Assembly (NCBI RefSeq): GCF_012726235.1
Contig: NZ_JAASAH010000001.1
Location: forward strand, 62,001-126,000
Length of the DNA stretch: 64,000 nucleotides
Reading direction: 5' to 3'
Source: Streptomyces sp. HNM0574
GTDB lineage: Bacteria; Actinomycetota; Actinomycetes; Streptomycetales; Streptomycetaceae
In this document: piece by piece, positions 54,565-63,731 of the stretch
How positions within the stretch are numbered: the first letter of the stretch is position 1
How the letters are laid out: each line of letters starts with the position of its first letter
Translations under genes and position numbers: made by a program
The notes under the pieces: generated by a model
What the model was told of the DNA's origin: nothing
What the model saw: only the letters and a program-made list of their open reading frames with translations
Databases searched by the model: none

Positions 54565-54588
54565 GCCGGGCCCCGGCCGGTCCGGGGG

Positions 54589-55398
54589 TCAGTCCGCGCC
54601 GGACCCGCCCGAGTGGATCACGCAGAACTCGGCGCCCTCCCGGTCCGCGAGGGTCGCCAGCCGGCCGTAGGGCGAGTCGCGTGGCGGCTCCACGACCCGG
54701 CCTCCGATGCGCTGCGCGGTACGCGCCGCCGCGTCGGTGTCCGCCACGGAGAAGTACGTCTTCCAGTGCGGGCCCTTGTCGCGCGGCAGTTCCTCGCCGA
54801 CCCCGTGCACCCCCGCCACGGGCTCGCCGCCGACGTGCAGCGTCAGATAGTCGAACTCCCCGGAGACGACCGCCTCCGCATGGTGACCGAAGACCGACCC
54901 GTAGAACTTCCCGGCGAACGAGGTCTCCACCGTGACCAGCTCGTACCAGACGGGAGTGCCGGGCGCGCCGGCGGCCGACGGCTTCAGGCCGATGTGCGCG
55001 CCGCCCTGCCACACGCCGAACGCGGCCCCCACCGGGTCCGAGACGATCGCGATCCGCCCCTCCTCCTCGGCGTCGAGCGGACCGACGGCGACGGTGCCGC
55101 CGCACTCGTGGATCCGGGCGGCCGTCGCGTCCGCGTCGTCGCTCGCGAGGTACGGCAGCCAGGCGGCGCGGTGGTGCACTCCCGGCTTCATCTGCCCCAG
55201 CCCGGCGACCTCGTGCCCCTCGGCCAGGGCCCGCACGTACGGGCCCATCTGCTGCGGTCCGGGGCGGAACTCCCAGCCGAACAGCTCGCGGTAGAAATCC
55301 TGGCAGTCGGCCAGGCCGTGCACCAGAAGACTTGCCCAGCAGGGCTTGCCGGGGGTGTGGCGGGCCGGCCGGTGCCGGGTGGCTGCTGCCTCGGTCAT
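54589..55398 (-). CDS. VOC family protein with two glyoxalase-like domains
   Basis: A 269-residue protein read from ATG 55398. Two beta-alpha-beta-beta-beta units are visible: GKPCWASLLVHGLADCQDFYRELFGWEF... and GTPVWYELVTVETSFAGKFYGSVFGHHAE... Each ends with a phrase such as IVSDPVGAAFGVWQ or LADREGAEFCVIH. The set of family metal ligands (His/Gln/Glu) is incomplete, so it may bind a small molecule rather than catalyse. It is convergent with tdk, and is divergent from the rhodanese gene. Confidence 0.88.
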   Translation of the reverse strand: MTEAAATRHRPARHTPGKPCWASLLVHGLADCQDFYRELFGWEFRPGPQQMGPYVRALAEGHEVAGLGQMKPGVHHRAAWLPYLASDDADATAARIHECGGTVAVGPLDAEEEGRIAIVSDPVGAAFGVWQGGAHIGLKPSAAGAPGTPVWYELVTVETSFAGKFYGSVFGHHAEAVVSGEFDYLTLHVGGEPVAGVHGVGEELPRDKGPHWKTYFSVADTDAAARTAQRIGGRVVEPPRDSPYGRLATLADREGAEFCVIHSGGSGAD

Positions 55399-55814
55399 TG
55401 TCGCTTCTCTCCTCGGACCATCATCGATGCGGTCGTGCGGCGGGACGGCTGCGGGCCGTGCGGTACGGCCCTGTGCGGTACGGGTACCCCGCGGAGCGCG
55501 GGCCGTGCGGTGCGCGCTCCCGTGCGGTGCGTGCCGGTTCAGATGCTCGCACCCGTGACGCCGCGCCGCCGCCCGGCAGCGCCGCGCCGGGGCGCTTCCG
55601 CCGGGTGGTGCGCGCGTACGGCCCGGCGCGTGCGCCGCGTCCCACGCCGCGCGGCGTCACCGGGCGCACGCGCGTACCCGCGGACGCCCGGCCACGAGAA
55701 TCTGGCCGAGAACGTACCCGAAGCGTGATCCCGCCGCTGCCGTCTGTCCGAACTCAGCCGCCGCCGTCCGGACGGAACCGTCCGGGCGTGCCGGGCTGCG
55801 CGAGGATGGGCGGT
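55399..55814. other. VOC/rhodanese divergent intergenic region
   Basis: This 416-nt region holds promoters for both genes and four copies of GTGCGGTRCG (see repeat entry). The rest is GC-rich sequence with no convincing gene. Confidence 0.55.
55458..55531 (+). repeat. Four-copy GTGCGGTRCG repeat
   Basis: Copies at 55458-55467, 55473-55482 (both GTGCGGTACG), 55505-55514 and 55522-55531 (both GTGCGGTGCG). Starts are 15, 32 and 17 bp apart. Confidence 0.65.
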
Positions 55815-56645
55815 ATGACAGCCATCATCTCCGCATCCGGACTCGCGGGCGACCTGGCGGCGGGCCGGGCGCCCGTACTCCTCGACGTCCGCTGGCAGTT
55901 GGGCGGCCCGCCCGGCTACCCCGCGTACCAGGCCGGTCACCTTCCCGGCGCCGTCTACGTCGACCTCGACACCGATCTGGCCGGACCGGCGGGGGAGGGG
56001 AAGGGACGCCATCCGCTGCCCGGGGCCGCCGAGTTCGGCGCGGCGATGCGCCGGGCCGGCGTCCGGGCCGACCGCCCGGTGGTCACCTACGACGGCGGAC
56101 AGGGCTGGGCCGCGGCCCGCGCCTGGTGGCTGCTGCGCTGGGCCGGACACCCGGACGTACGCGTCCTCGACGGCGGCCTCGCCGCCTGGGACGGACCGCT
56201 GACCACGGACGAGCCCGCGCCGGAACCGGGCGACTTCCAGCCGTCGCCCGGCACGCTCCGCACCCTCGACGCCGAGGAGGCCGCGACCCTCGCCCGGCGC
56301 GGGGTGCTGCTGGACGCGCGGGCCGCCGAGCGGTACCGGGGCGAGGTGGAGCCGGTCGACCCCGTCGGCGGTCACGTCCCCGGCGCCCTCTCGGCCCCCA
56401 CCTCGGACAACACCGGCGAGTCCGGAACCCTGCGCCCCCGCGCGGAACTGCGCGAGCGCTTCGCGGCCCTGGGTGCGACGCCCGGCGCCGAGGTCGGGGT
56501 CTACTGCGGCTCCGGCGTCTCGGCCGCGCACCAGCTGCTCGCGCTGACCGAGGCGGGCGTCGAGGCCGCGCTCTACCCCGGCTCGTGGAGCGAGTGGACG
56601 TCCGACTCCGCACGCCCCGTCGCCACCGGCCCCGAACCGGGCTGA
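55815..56645 (+). CDS. Sulfurtransferase with two rhodanese domains
   Basis: A 276-residue protein. ATG at 55815 (alternative ATG 55806) gives MTAIISASGLAGDL. The N-terminal rhodanese domain (about 20-125) has the usual LLDVRWQLGGPPG and YQAGHLPGAVYVDLD motifs but no cysteine at the active loop (VTYDGGQ). The C-terminal domain (about 150-270) has DARAAERYRGEVEPVDPVGGHVPGALS and the active cysteine in VYCGSGVSAAHQL. It should move sulfur from thiosulfate or 3-mercaptopyruvate to cyanide or other thiols. Confidence 0.93.
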   Translation: MTAIISASGLAGDLAAGRAPVLLDVRWQLGGPPGYPAYQAGHLPGAVYVDLDTDLAGPAGEGKGRHPLPGAAEFGAAMRRAGVRADRPVVTYDGGQGWAAARAWWLLRWAGHPDVRVLDGGLAAWDGPLTTDEPAPEPGDFQPSPGTLRTLDAEEAATLARRGVLLDARAAERYRGEVEPVDPVGGHVPGALSAPTSDNTGESGTLRPRAELRERFAALGATPGAEVGVYCGSGVSAAHQLLALTEAGVEAALYPGSWSEWTSDSARPVATGPEPG

Positions 56646-56654
56646 GCCACAACG

Positions 56655-56694
56655 GGACCGGCCCCGGCCGCCGTCAGGCAGCCGGGGCCGGTCC
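56655..56694. terminator. Terminator between rhodanese gene and sepH
   Basis: A perfect 14-bp stem (GGACCGGCCCCGGC at 56655-56668 with 56681-56694) with a 12-nt loop starts 10 nt after the rhodanese stop. sepH ends 63 nt further on, convergently. Confidence 0.8.
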
Positions 56695-56756
56695 GTGCAG
56701 AAACGTTTACGGCAGGTGTTCGGCGCCGGTGTTCCGCCCGGGGAAGGGGCGGCGGG

Positions 56757-57962
56757 TCATTCCTTCTTGCGGCGCGTACCGAAGACGATCTCGTCCCAGC
56801 TCGGCACCGCGGCCCGGCGGCCGGGCCGGACGCCGTCCGCCTCCGCCTGCCGGTCGGTGGTGCCCTTGAGCCGGTCCCGGTGCGCGGTGACCGAGCGCGG
56901 CATCAGCACGTCCGCGTACGCCGACCCCGCGCTCGCCGCGGGGGCGGGCGGCTCGACCGGCTCCTCCTCGGCCTCCGCCTCGCGGTCGTCCTCGTCCGTC
57001 ACGGAGGGACCCGCGACGGAGGGACCGACGACGGGGGCGACCGGCGGCGGCTGCTGATCCGGCACGACCATGTCGCCCCGGAAGTTCGGCACCGCCTCCA
57101 ACAGGCTGGTCAGGGACTCCGGTTCGTCGTCCGCGGCGAACGCGGCCGCCGCCGTGTCCTCCTCGGGCGTGCCCTCGGGGCCGTCCCCGTCCTCGCGCCG
57201 GACGGGGTACGGCGCCGGCCCGACGGGTGAGACCGAGGCGGGCTCCAGCTCGGGGCGCGGGTCGCGGCCGCCCCAGCCGTCGCGGCCGTCCCGGTGGTCG
57301 CGGCCCGTCCGCTCGCCGGACTCGCCGCGCTCCTCGCGCTGCGGGAGCCGCGCGATGCGCGGGATGAACGGGAAGCTCGGCTCGGGCGACTCGTCGGTCT
57401 CGCCGATCAGTTCGCGCGCCTCGTCGTCGACGGCCTGCACCAGACGGCGCGGCGGGTCGTACGTCCAGGTCGCGGCGTGCGGCTGTCCGGCGACGCGGTA
57501 GGCGAGCAGGACCTCCCAGGTGCCGTCGTCCCGGCGCCAGGAGTCCCAGTGGGTGGAGTCCTTGTCGGCGCCGCGCAGCAACAGCCGCTCGCCGACGGCC
57601 TCTCCGAGCTGCGGGCCGGCGTTCTCGCCGGGGCGGCGCACGGGTGTCTTCCGGGCGCGCTCGGCCATGAACGCGCGCTCCGCGAGCACGGGGCCCTCGA
57701 AGCGGCGTACGCGGTCGACGGAGATCCCCGCGAGCTGGGCGACCTCCTCCGCCGAGGCACCGGCCCGTATCCGCGCCTGGATGTCGCGAGGGCGGAGGTG
57801 GCTCTCCACCTCGATCTCGATCTGGCCGAGCCGTGCACGGTCGTTGCGCACGGCGGCGCGCAGGCGCTCGTCGATCGGAAGCGTGTATTCCGTGCTGTCG
57901 GCAGCCTTGAGCACCAGCCGTGTGCCGTCGTTGCTGACGGCCACGACACGCAGTTCGGGCAT
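56757..57962 (-). CDS. sepH: Cell-division regulator SepH (DUF3071)
   Basis: A 401-residue protein. ATG at 57962 follows GGGAGG and gives MPELRVVAVSNDG. The conserved N-terminal domain (about 1-110) includes a helix-turn-helix (about 70-95; ASAEEVAQLAGISVDRVRRFEG) followed by GPVLAERAFMAERARKTPVRRPGEN. The long C-terminal part is acidic and disordered, ending in the conserved PSWDEIVFGTRRKKE. In Streptomyces SepH binds FtsZ directly and promotes Z-ring assembly during sporulation septation and vegetative growth. It diverges from a membrane-protein gene. Confidence 0.93.
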   Translation of the reverse strand: MPELRVVAVSNDGTRLVLKAADSTEYTLPIDERLRAAVRNDRARLGQIEIEVESHLRPRDIQARIRAGASAEEVAQLAGISVDRVRRFEGPVLAERAFMAERARKTPVRRPGENAGPQLGEAVGERLLLRGADKDSTHWDSWRRDDGTWEVLLAYRVAGQPHAATWTYDPPRRLVQAVDDEARELIGETDESPEPSFPFIPRIARLPQREERGESGERTGRDHRDGRDGWGGRDPRPELEPASVSPVGPAPYPVRREDGDGPEGTPEEDTAAAAFAADDEPESLTSLLEAVPNFRGDMVVPDQQPPPVAPVVGPSVAGPSVTDEDDREAEAEEEPVEPPAPAASAGSAYADVLMPRSVTAHRDRLKGTTDRQAEADGVRPGRRAAVPSWDEIVFGTRRKKE

Positions 57963-58421
57963 GGGAACCTCCCGGGTGGTGCCTGCCGACGTCACGTGCG
58001 TCGCTGCTCCCGCTAGACGAGTGTGGCGTGCCCGGGTGCAGCCTGCCACAACCTTGCCGAGTTGCTCGGCGCCCCGGTTCGCTGGATTCGCTTGCCGGAA
58101 CCGCCAGTTGGCACGGTTACCACTTCGCAACGCATAGTGACCGTCCAGGTCACCTGTGCTGCCTGCGCCGGGCCATAGCCGAGGCCAGGGCTCGTCACAC
58201 TACTCCATTAGGGCCAGCGGAGTAGAGCGGCACGCCGTCGAAGTTGCTCCGGGGCGCGGGAGTTGGTCCCGACTGCTGCCCTTCCGTCCGTCCCTGCCCA
58301 GGGTGAAGCGGCACGAAACGGGTGGCAAGGTTCACAGAACCCCCTGAACCGGAACCATCCGCTTCGCGCATTGGGTCCCTTTCAGTGCACAGTGGATGAA
58401 GTGTGCGAACGAGGGCGGGTA
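57963..58421. other. Divergent sepH/membrane-protein intergenic region
   Basis: This 459-nt region carries promoters for both genes. The clearest element is the inverted repeat GTGACC-GTCCA-GGTCAC (58137-58153). No gene was found. Confidence 0.55.
58137..58153. repeat. Inverted repeat GTGACC-N5-GGTCAC
   Basis: A perfect 6-bp inverted repeat with a 5-nt spacer lies in the sepH divergent region, 175 nt from the sepH start, at a spacing usual for a dimeric regulator. Confidence 0.5.
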
Positions 58422-59672
58422 ATGGGAGAGAAGGACAAGCCGGACAAGACCGGGGAATCGGACGGTTCCTCGTCCAAGCGAATAGACGTGAGCTTCGCGC
58501 AGGTTGCGGGGAGCGCCGTCGCGGCGGTGATCGCCGCGCTGCTCGCCGGACGCATGGGCGTCTACGGCACGTTCATCGGCGCGGGTGTGGTCAGCGTGGT
58601 CGCCACCACGGGCGGCCCGCTCTTCCAGCATTTCTTCAGCCGTACCGGGGAGCAGATCAAGGACAAGACCGTCCAGGCGCAGCCCCGTGTGCGGAAGGTC
58701 ACCCTGCGGGAGCGGACCACGGGCAAGCGGGGCGGCAAGGTCGTCACGACCGTCGAGGCCCGGCCCGAGGCCACCGCCCCGGTCCCCGCGCCGGTCCCCG
58801 GTGACGACGCGACGCGGCTGCTGCCGCGTGCCGTGCCGGGCGCGCGCGGTGCCGAGCAGGACGACCGCACACGGCAGTTGAGGCCCGGTGCGATCTCGCA
58901 GGGCGACACGGAGCGTACGCAGCTGCTCGCGTCCAGTGACGTCACGCAGCTGCTGCGCACCGCCGAAGACCCGGACCGCACCCGGAAGTTGACCGCGGCC
59001 GGAACCGGAAACGGAACCGGAGCGCAGGACGGTACCGGTGCGGGTGACCCCTCCGGCGACGGCGAGGCTGACGTCGTCCTCCCCGCGGAGGACGAGGAGT
59101 TCACCGAGGGGACCACGCACGGGACCCGGTGGCGCGGCTGGCGGCGGACGCTGATCCCGACGGTGATCGTCTTCGCCGTGGCCATCGGCGGCATCACGCT
59201 GTACGAGGTGATCACCCAGAACAACGTCTCCGGCGGCAAGGGCACCTCGATCAGCAACCTGTTCCACTCCGGCTCCTCGCAGGGCGCGGACGAGGACGGC
59301 GAGCGGAGCACGGACCCGGCGCCGCGGCCCGAGCAGTCCGGGCCCACCGGCGAGCCCACCCCGGAGACCGGCACCGACGGCGGCGGCGCCACCCAGGACC
59401 CGGGCACCGGCACCCAGCAGCCGGGCACCGGCACCGGCACCGGTGACGACGGCGGCACCGGCGACGGCTCGTCCCCGCAGCCCGGCACCGGCGGCACCCC
59501 CGCGCCGGGCACGGGCGGCGAGCAGGGCACCGGCGGCGAGGACGGAAGCGGAACCGAAACCGGAACCGGCGGGGACACGGAGACCGGCGACCCGTCCGAG
59601 ACCGGCGGCGAAACCGAGGGCGCCGACGGGCAGTTCGACGACCAGAAGCAGCCCGCCCCGAGCGAGAGCTGA
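58422..59672 (+). CDS. Membrane protein with Gly/Thr-rich extracellular tail
   Basis: A 416-residue protein. ATG at 58422 follows GAGG. Two helices near the N terminus (VAGSAVAAVIAALLAGRMG and YGTFIGAGVVSVVATTGG) and one near residue 245 (TLIPTVIVFAVAIGGITLYEVI) cross the membrane. Between them are basic stretches with TTGKRGGK and DDATRLLPR-type TRLL/TRQL/TQLL motifs. The last 140 residues are Gly/Thr/Pro/Asp-rich with repeated GTGTG units and should be extracellular or wall-associated. I cannot assign a function. It is next to sepH in Streptomyces as I recall. Confidence 0.75.
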   Translation: MGEKDKPDKTGESDGSSSKRIDVSFAQVAGSAVAAVIAALLAGRMGVYGTFIGAGVVSVVATTGGPLFQHFFSRTGEQIKDKTVQAQPRVRKVTLRERTTGKRGGKVVTTVEARPEATAPVPAPVPGDDATRLLPRAVPGARGAEQDDRTRQLRPGAISQGDTERTQLLASSDVTQLLRTAEDPDRTRKLTAAGTGNGTGAQDGTGAGDPSGDGEADVVLPAEDEEFTEGTTHGTRWRGWRRTLIPTVIVFAVAIGGITLYEVITQNNVSGGKGTSISNLFHSGSSQGADEDGERSTDPAPRPEQSGPTGEPTPETGTDGGGATQDPGTGTQQPGTGTGTGDDGGTGDGSSPQPGTGGTPAPGTGGEQGTGGEDGSGTETGTGGDTETGDPSETGGETEGADGQFDDQKQPAPSES

Positions 59673-59690
59673 ACCCACCACGCGCACACC

Positions 59691-59728
59691 GGCGGGGCCC
59701 GGCCTGAACGATCAGGCCGGGCCCCGCC
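59691..59728. terminator. Shared terminator, membrane-protein gene and lactone oxidase gene
   Basis: A perfect 17-bp stem (GGCGGGGCCCGGCCTGA at 59691-59707 with 59712-59728) with an ACGA loop lies between converging genes. Confidence 0.9.
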
Positions 59729-59737
59729 CGTACGCGC

Positions 59738-61156
59738 TCACTCGCCCAGGACGCGGCGCAGGTAGTCGTTGCCGAAGACGCGGTGCGGGTCGAGCCGGTC
59801 GCGCAGGGCCGTGAACTCGGCGAAGCGCGGGTAGACCTCCCGGAGGTACCCGGCGTCCCGCGAGTGCACCTTGCCCCAGTGCGGGCGTCCGCCGTGCGCC
59901 GTCATGATCGACTCGGCGGCGGTGAAGTACGGCTCGTGCGGGGTGCCCCGGTACATGTGCACGGCGATGTACGCGGTGTCCCGGCCGCTCGCGGTGGACA
60001 GCGGGATGTCGTCGGCCGGGGCCGTGCGCACCTCGACGGGGAAGCTCACCCGGAAGTCCGACCGCTCCACCAGGGCCTTCAGCTCGCGCAGCGCGTCCAT
60101 CGCGGCCTCGCGCGGCACGGCGTACTCCATCTCGATGAAGCGCACCCGCCGCGGGCTGGTGAAGACCCGGTACGGGATGTCGGTGTAGGTCCGGGCCGAG
60201 AGCGCGCGGCTGGAGATCTTCGCGACCGGCGGGACGGAGCCGGGGAGCGCCCGGCCCAGCGAACACACCGCCTGGAACAGGCCGTTGGAGAGCAGCTCGT
60301 CGTCGATCCAGCCGCGTACCGCGGGCAGCGGGCGCGCGGGGCCGGCGCTGCGGTTGTTGCGCTTGGTGCTGCATCCCTCGGTGTGCGGGAACCAGTAGAA
60401 CTCGAAGTGCTCGTTCTCGGCGACGAGTTGATCGAACTCCTCGGTCACCCGCGCGAACGGCATCGGCTCCTCCCGCGCGGTGAGCAGGAAGGACGGCTCC
60501 ACCGCGAAGGTCACCTCGCTGATCACCCCGAGCGCCCCGAGGCCGAGCCTGGCCGCGGTGAAGACCTCCGGGTGCTCGGTGGCGGAGCAGCGCAGCACCG
60601 AGCCGTCGGCGAGCACCAGCTCCAGCGCCACGATCTGCGCGGCGAGCGAGGCCGAGTCCCGGCCGGTGCCGTGGGTGCCGGTGCTGACGGCGCCGGAGAC
60701 GGTCTGCTCCATGATGTCGCCCATGTTCGTCAGCGACAGGCCCTCGGCGGCGAGGGCCTCGTTGAGGTGGTGCAGCGGGGTGCCGGCGGCGACCCGTACG
60801 GTTCCGGCCGCGCGGTCGATCTCCCGGACGCCGCCGAGCAGTTCGGGCCGGATCAGGACGCCGTCCGTCGCGGCGGCCGCGGTGAAGGAGTGGCCGGTGC
60901 CGACGGCCTTGACCCGGAGCCCGTCCTCGGCGGCCCGGCGCACCGCCTCGGCCAGCGCCTCGGTGCAGGAGGGGGAGACGCTGCGGGACGGGGTGACGGT
61001 GACGTTGCCCGTCCAGTTGCGCCAGGTCCGCTCAGCCGCCGGGCTCCGCCGCGGCGCGGGCGTCCGGTGCGCCGGATTCCGGGGCGTGCCCCTGTTCCGG
61101 GAGCCGTGCTTCGGGTCGTGCTGGGGCTGGTGCGATTGTGCCGGTTGCGTCGTCAT
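59738..61156 (-). CDS. FAD-linked sugar-1,4-lactone oxidase (D-arabinono-1,4-lactone oxidase family)
   Basis: A 472-residue protein. ATG at 61156 follows GAGGGG. The first 42 residues are low-complexity and basic, and overlap the end of the upstream MFS gene by 125 nt; the enzyme proper begins near WRNWTGNVTVTPS. The VAO-type FAD domain has LRVKAVGTGHSFTAAA (FAD contact), GDIMEQTVSGAVSTGTHGTGR and LGALGVISEVTF. The ALO C-terminal domain has the GGRPHWGKVHSRDAGYLREVYPRFAEF block. Such oxidases turn aldonolactones into ascorbate-like products, releasing hydrogen peroxide. The substrate in Streptomyces is not known to me. Confidence 0.93.
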   Translation of the reverse strand: MTTQPAQSHQPQHDPKHGSRNRGTPRNPAHRTPAPRRSPAAERTWRNWTGNVTVTPSRSVSPSCTEALAEAVRRAAEDGLRVKAVGTGHSFTAAAATDGVLIRPELLGGVREIDRAAGTVRVAAGTPLHHLNEALAAEGLSLTNMGDIMEQTVSGAVSTGTHGTGRDSASLAAQIVALELVLADGSVLRCSATEHPEVFTAARLGLGALGVISEVTFAVEPSFLLTAREEPMPFARVTEEFDQLVAENEHFEFYWFPHTEGCSTKRNNRSAGPARPLPAVRGWIDDELLSNGLFQAVCSLGRALPGSVPPVAKISSRALSARTYTDIPYRVFTSPRRVRFIEMEYAVPREAAMDALRELKALVERSDFRVSFPVEVRTAPADDIPLSTASGRDTAYIAVHMYRGTPHEPYFTAAESIMTAHGGRPHWGKVHSRDAGYLREVYPRFAEFTALRDRLDPHRVFGNDYLRRVLGE

Positions 61157-62384
61157 GTACGACCGTCCCCTCTCGCCGTGGCGCCGGCCGAGGGCTCAGC
61201 CGGCGGTAGCCCAGGAACGCCACCGCGGCCGCCAGCGCTCCGGCCACCGCCGGGACCAGGTACGCGCGGTCCGGGCCGTACGCGTCCACGGCCCAGCCCG
61301 CGGCCGAGGAACCGAGCGCCACCCCGACGGCGAGCCCGGTGCTGGTCCAGGTCATGCCCTCGGTCAGCTTGGCGCGCGGAACGAGCCGCTCGACGAGGCC
61401 CATGGTGGTGGCCATCGTCGGCGCGATCGTCATGCCCGCGAGGAAGAGCGCCACGGCCAGGGACGGCAGGTTCCCGACCAGTTGGAGAGGGATCATACTC
61501 ACGGCCATCAGGCCCACCCCGGCCAGCCAGCGGGGCGCCGCGTGCGAGCGGAACCGCACCAACCCGTAGACGGCGCCCGCCAGTACGGAGCCCAGCGCGT
61601 ACACCGCGAGGATCAGCGAGGCGGCGCTCTTCGCACCCGCGTCCTCGGCGTACGCGACGGTGACGACGTCGATCGAGCCGAAGATCGCACCCGTGAACGC
61701 GAACGCGGCCACCAGCACCTGGAGTCCCGGGGTGCGCAGCGCGGAGCCGCCGCCGTGCTGCTCGCGCGGGCGGGGCACCGGCTCCGTCGCCCGCTGGGTG
61801 CTCAGCCACAGCACGCCGACGGCGAGGAAGGCGGCGGCCAGCAGCGGCCCCGCCTCGGGGAGCACCGCGGTGGACAGGCCGATGGCGAGGATCGGGCCGA
61901 AGACGAAGCAGGACTCGTCGACGACGCCCTCGAAGGCGAAGGCCGTGTGCAGCCGGTCCGGGCGGTGCTCGTAGATCTCGGCCCAGCGGGCCCGCACCAT
62001 CGAGCCGACGCTCGGCGTGCAGCCCGCGCCGGCCGCGAAGAGGAACAGCAGCCAGTCCGCCGCGCCCGAGCGCGCGGCCAGCACCAGCCCCGCGACGGAG
62101 GCGACCGAGACCAGCATCGTCGGGCGCAGCACCCGCGCCTGCCCGTGCCGGTCGACGAGCCGGGAGATCTGCGGGCTGAGCGCCGCCGTGGCCAGCGCGA
62201 CCGTCGCCGCGAGGGCACCGGCGAGCCCGTAGCGGCCGCTGAGCTGGGAGATCATCGTGACGATCCCGACCCCCGTCATGGACAGGGGGAGACGTCCGAA
62301 GAAGCCGGCCGCGGAGAAGGCGGCACTGCCGGGCGACGCGAAGATCGCGCGGTAGGAGCCGGAGGAACGGGAGGAACTGGACAA
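61032..62384 (-). CDS. MFS transporter
   Basis: A 450-residue protein of the major facilitator superfamily with about 12 hydrophobic helices. TTG at 62384 is the apparent start; the ribosome site is weak, so the start is uncertain. It opens with FASPGSAAFSAAGFFGRLPLSMTGVGIVTMISQLSG and has the motif A-like ISRLVDRHGQARVLRP loop. The last 55 residues are a Pro/Ala/Glu-rich cytoplasmic tail whose coding DNA overlaps the next gene. It may export a drug or metabolite. It is divergent from hemH. Confidence 0.9.
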   Translation of the reverse strand: MSSSSRSSGSYRAIFASPGSAAFSAAGFFGRLPLSMTGVGIVTMISQLSGRYGLAGALAATVALATAALSPQISRLVDRHGQARVLRPTMLVSVASVAGLVLAARSGAADWLLFLFAAGAGCTPSVGSMVRARWAEIYEHRPDRLHTAFAFEGVVDESCFVFGPILAIGLSTAVLPEAGPLLAAAFLAVGVLWLSTQRATEPVPRPREQHGGGSALRTPGLQVLVAAFAFTGAIFGSIDVVTVAYAEDAGAKSAASLILAVYALGSVLAGAVYGLVRFRSHAAPRWLAGVGLMAVSMIPLQLVGNLPSLAVALFLAGMTIAPTMATTMGLVERLVPRAKLTEGMTWTSTGLAVGVALGSSAAGWAVDAYGPDRAYLVPAVAGALAAAVAFLGYRRLSPRPAPRREGTVVHDDATGTIAPAPARPEARLPEQGHAPESGAPDARAAAEPGG

Positions 62385-62524
62385 GGGGGCGACGCTCTTG
62401 CTGCTCGGGTGCCGGTCGGGACGGAGGGGGCACCGGCGGGCGCGTAAGGGACGTCGGTGCCCATACAGCTTACGGGTGGGAGGCGGCGGCCCGGACCGCC
62501 CGCGGGTAAGGCAGGATCGGAGAT

Positions 62525-63679
62525 ATGTCCGATGCGCTCGATGTCACCGAAGCCACCGCCGACGAGGCGGCCCGCCCCTACGACGCCCTTCTCCTGCTGT
62601 CCTTCGGCGGGCCCGAGGGGCCCGAGGACGTGGTCCCGTTCCTGGAGAACGTGACCCGCGGCCGGGGCATCCCGCGCGAGCGGCTGGAGGAGGTCGGGCA
62701 GCACTACTTCCTCTTCGGCGGCGTCAGCCCGATCAACGCCCAGTGCCGCGAGCTGCTCCAGGCGCTGCGCAAGGACTTCGCCGAGTCCGGCCTGAACCTG
62801 CCGGTGTACTGGGGCAACCGCAACTGGGCGCCGTATCTCACCGACACCCTGCGGGAGATGGTGCGCGACGGGCACCGGCGCATCCTCACCCTGGCCACCA
62901 GCGCGTACGCCTCCTACTCGGGCTGCCGCCAGTACCGCGAGAACCTCGCCGAGTCGCTGGCCGCGCTGGAGGCCGAGGGCCTGCCGGTGCCCCGGGTGGA
63001 CAAGCTGCGGCACTACTTCAACCACCCGGGCTTCGTGGAACCGGTCACCGAGGGCGTCCTCGCCGCCCTGGACACGCTCCCCGAGGACGTACGCGACGGC
63101 GCCCACCTGGCGTTCACCACGCACTCCATCCCCACCGCCGCCGCCGACACCTCCGGCCCGGCGGAGCAGCACGGCGACGGCGGCGCGTACGTCGCCCAGC
63201 ACCTGGACGTCGCCCGGCTGATCGCGGACGCGGTGCGCGAGCGCACCGGCGTCGAGCGGCCCTGGCGGCTCGTCTACCAGTCCCGCAGCGGCTCGCCCAG
63301 CACGCCCTGGCTGGAGCCGGACATCTGCGACCACCTGGAGGAGGTGCACGGCGCCGGCGTCCCGGCCGCCGTGATGATCCCGGTCGGCTTCGTCTCCGAC
63401 CACATGGAGGTCCTGTACGACCTCGACACCGAGGCCCGGGACAAGGCGGCCGAACTGGGCCTGCCCGTCGCCCGTTCCGCGACGGTCGGCTCCGACCCGC
63501 GCTTCGCCGCCGCCGTGCGCGACCTCGTGCGCGAGCGTGCCGCCACCGAGCGCGGGCAGGCGCCCGAGCGCTGCGCGCTGGGCGCCCTCGGCGCTGGGCA
63601 CGACCTGTGCCCGGTCGGCTGCTGCCCGGCCCGGGCCCCGAAGCCCGCCGCCGCGGGCGCGGACAGCCCCTGGGCCTGA
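62525..63679 (+). CDS. hemH: Ferrochelatase (coproporphyrin type)
   Basis: A 384-residue enzyme that inserts iron into a porphyrin at the end of haem synthesis. ATG at 62525 gives [13 protein letters not shown]. The core has [60 protein letters not shown] and the FTTHSIP histidine motif, then [16 protein letters not shown]. The C terminus has [12 protein letters not shown] with three cysteines; together with the earlier SGCRQY cysteine these would bind the 2Fe-2S cluster seen in actinobacterial enzymes. In actinobacteria the substrate is coproporphyrin III, so cpfC is an equally valid name. Neighbouring haem genes are absent. Confidence 0.95.
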   Translation: MSDALDVTEATADEAARPYDALLLLSFGGPEGPEDVVPFLENVTRGRGIPRERLEEVGQHYFLFGGVSPINAQCRELLQALRKDFAESGLNLPVYWGNRNWAPYLTDTLREMVRDGHRRILTLATSAYASYSGCRQYRENLAESLAALEAEGLPVPRVDKLRHYFNHPGFVEPVTEGVLAALDTLPEDVRDGAHLAFTTHSIPTAAADTSGPAEQHGDGGAYVAQHLDVARLIADAVRERTGVERPWRLVYQSRSGSPSTPWLEPDICDHLEEVHGAGVPAAVMIPVGFVSDHMEVLYDLDTEARDKAAELGLPVARSATVGSDPRFAAAVRDLVRERAATERGQAPERCALGALGAGHDLCPVGCCPARAPKPAAAGADSPWA

Positions 63680-63731
63680 GCCGGGCCCGACCCGACGAGT
63701 ACGCGACACCGAGCCACGAGCAAGGAGCACC

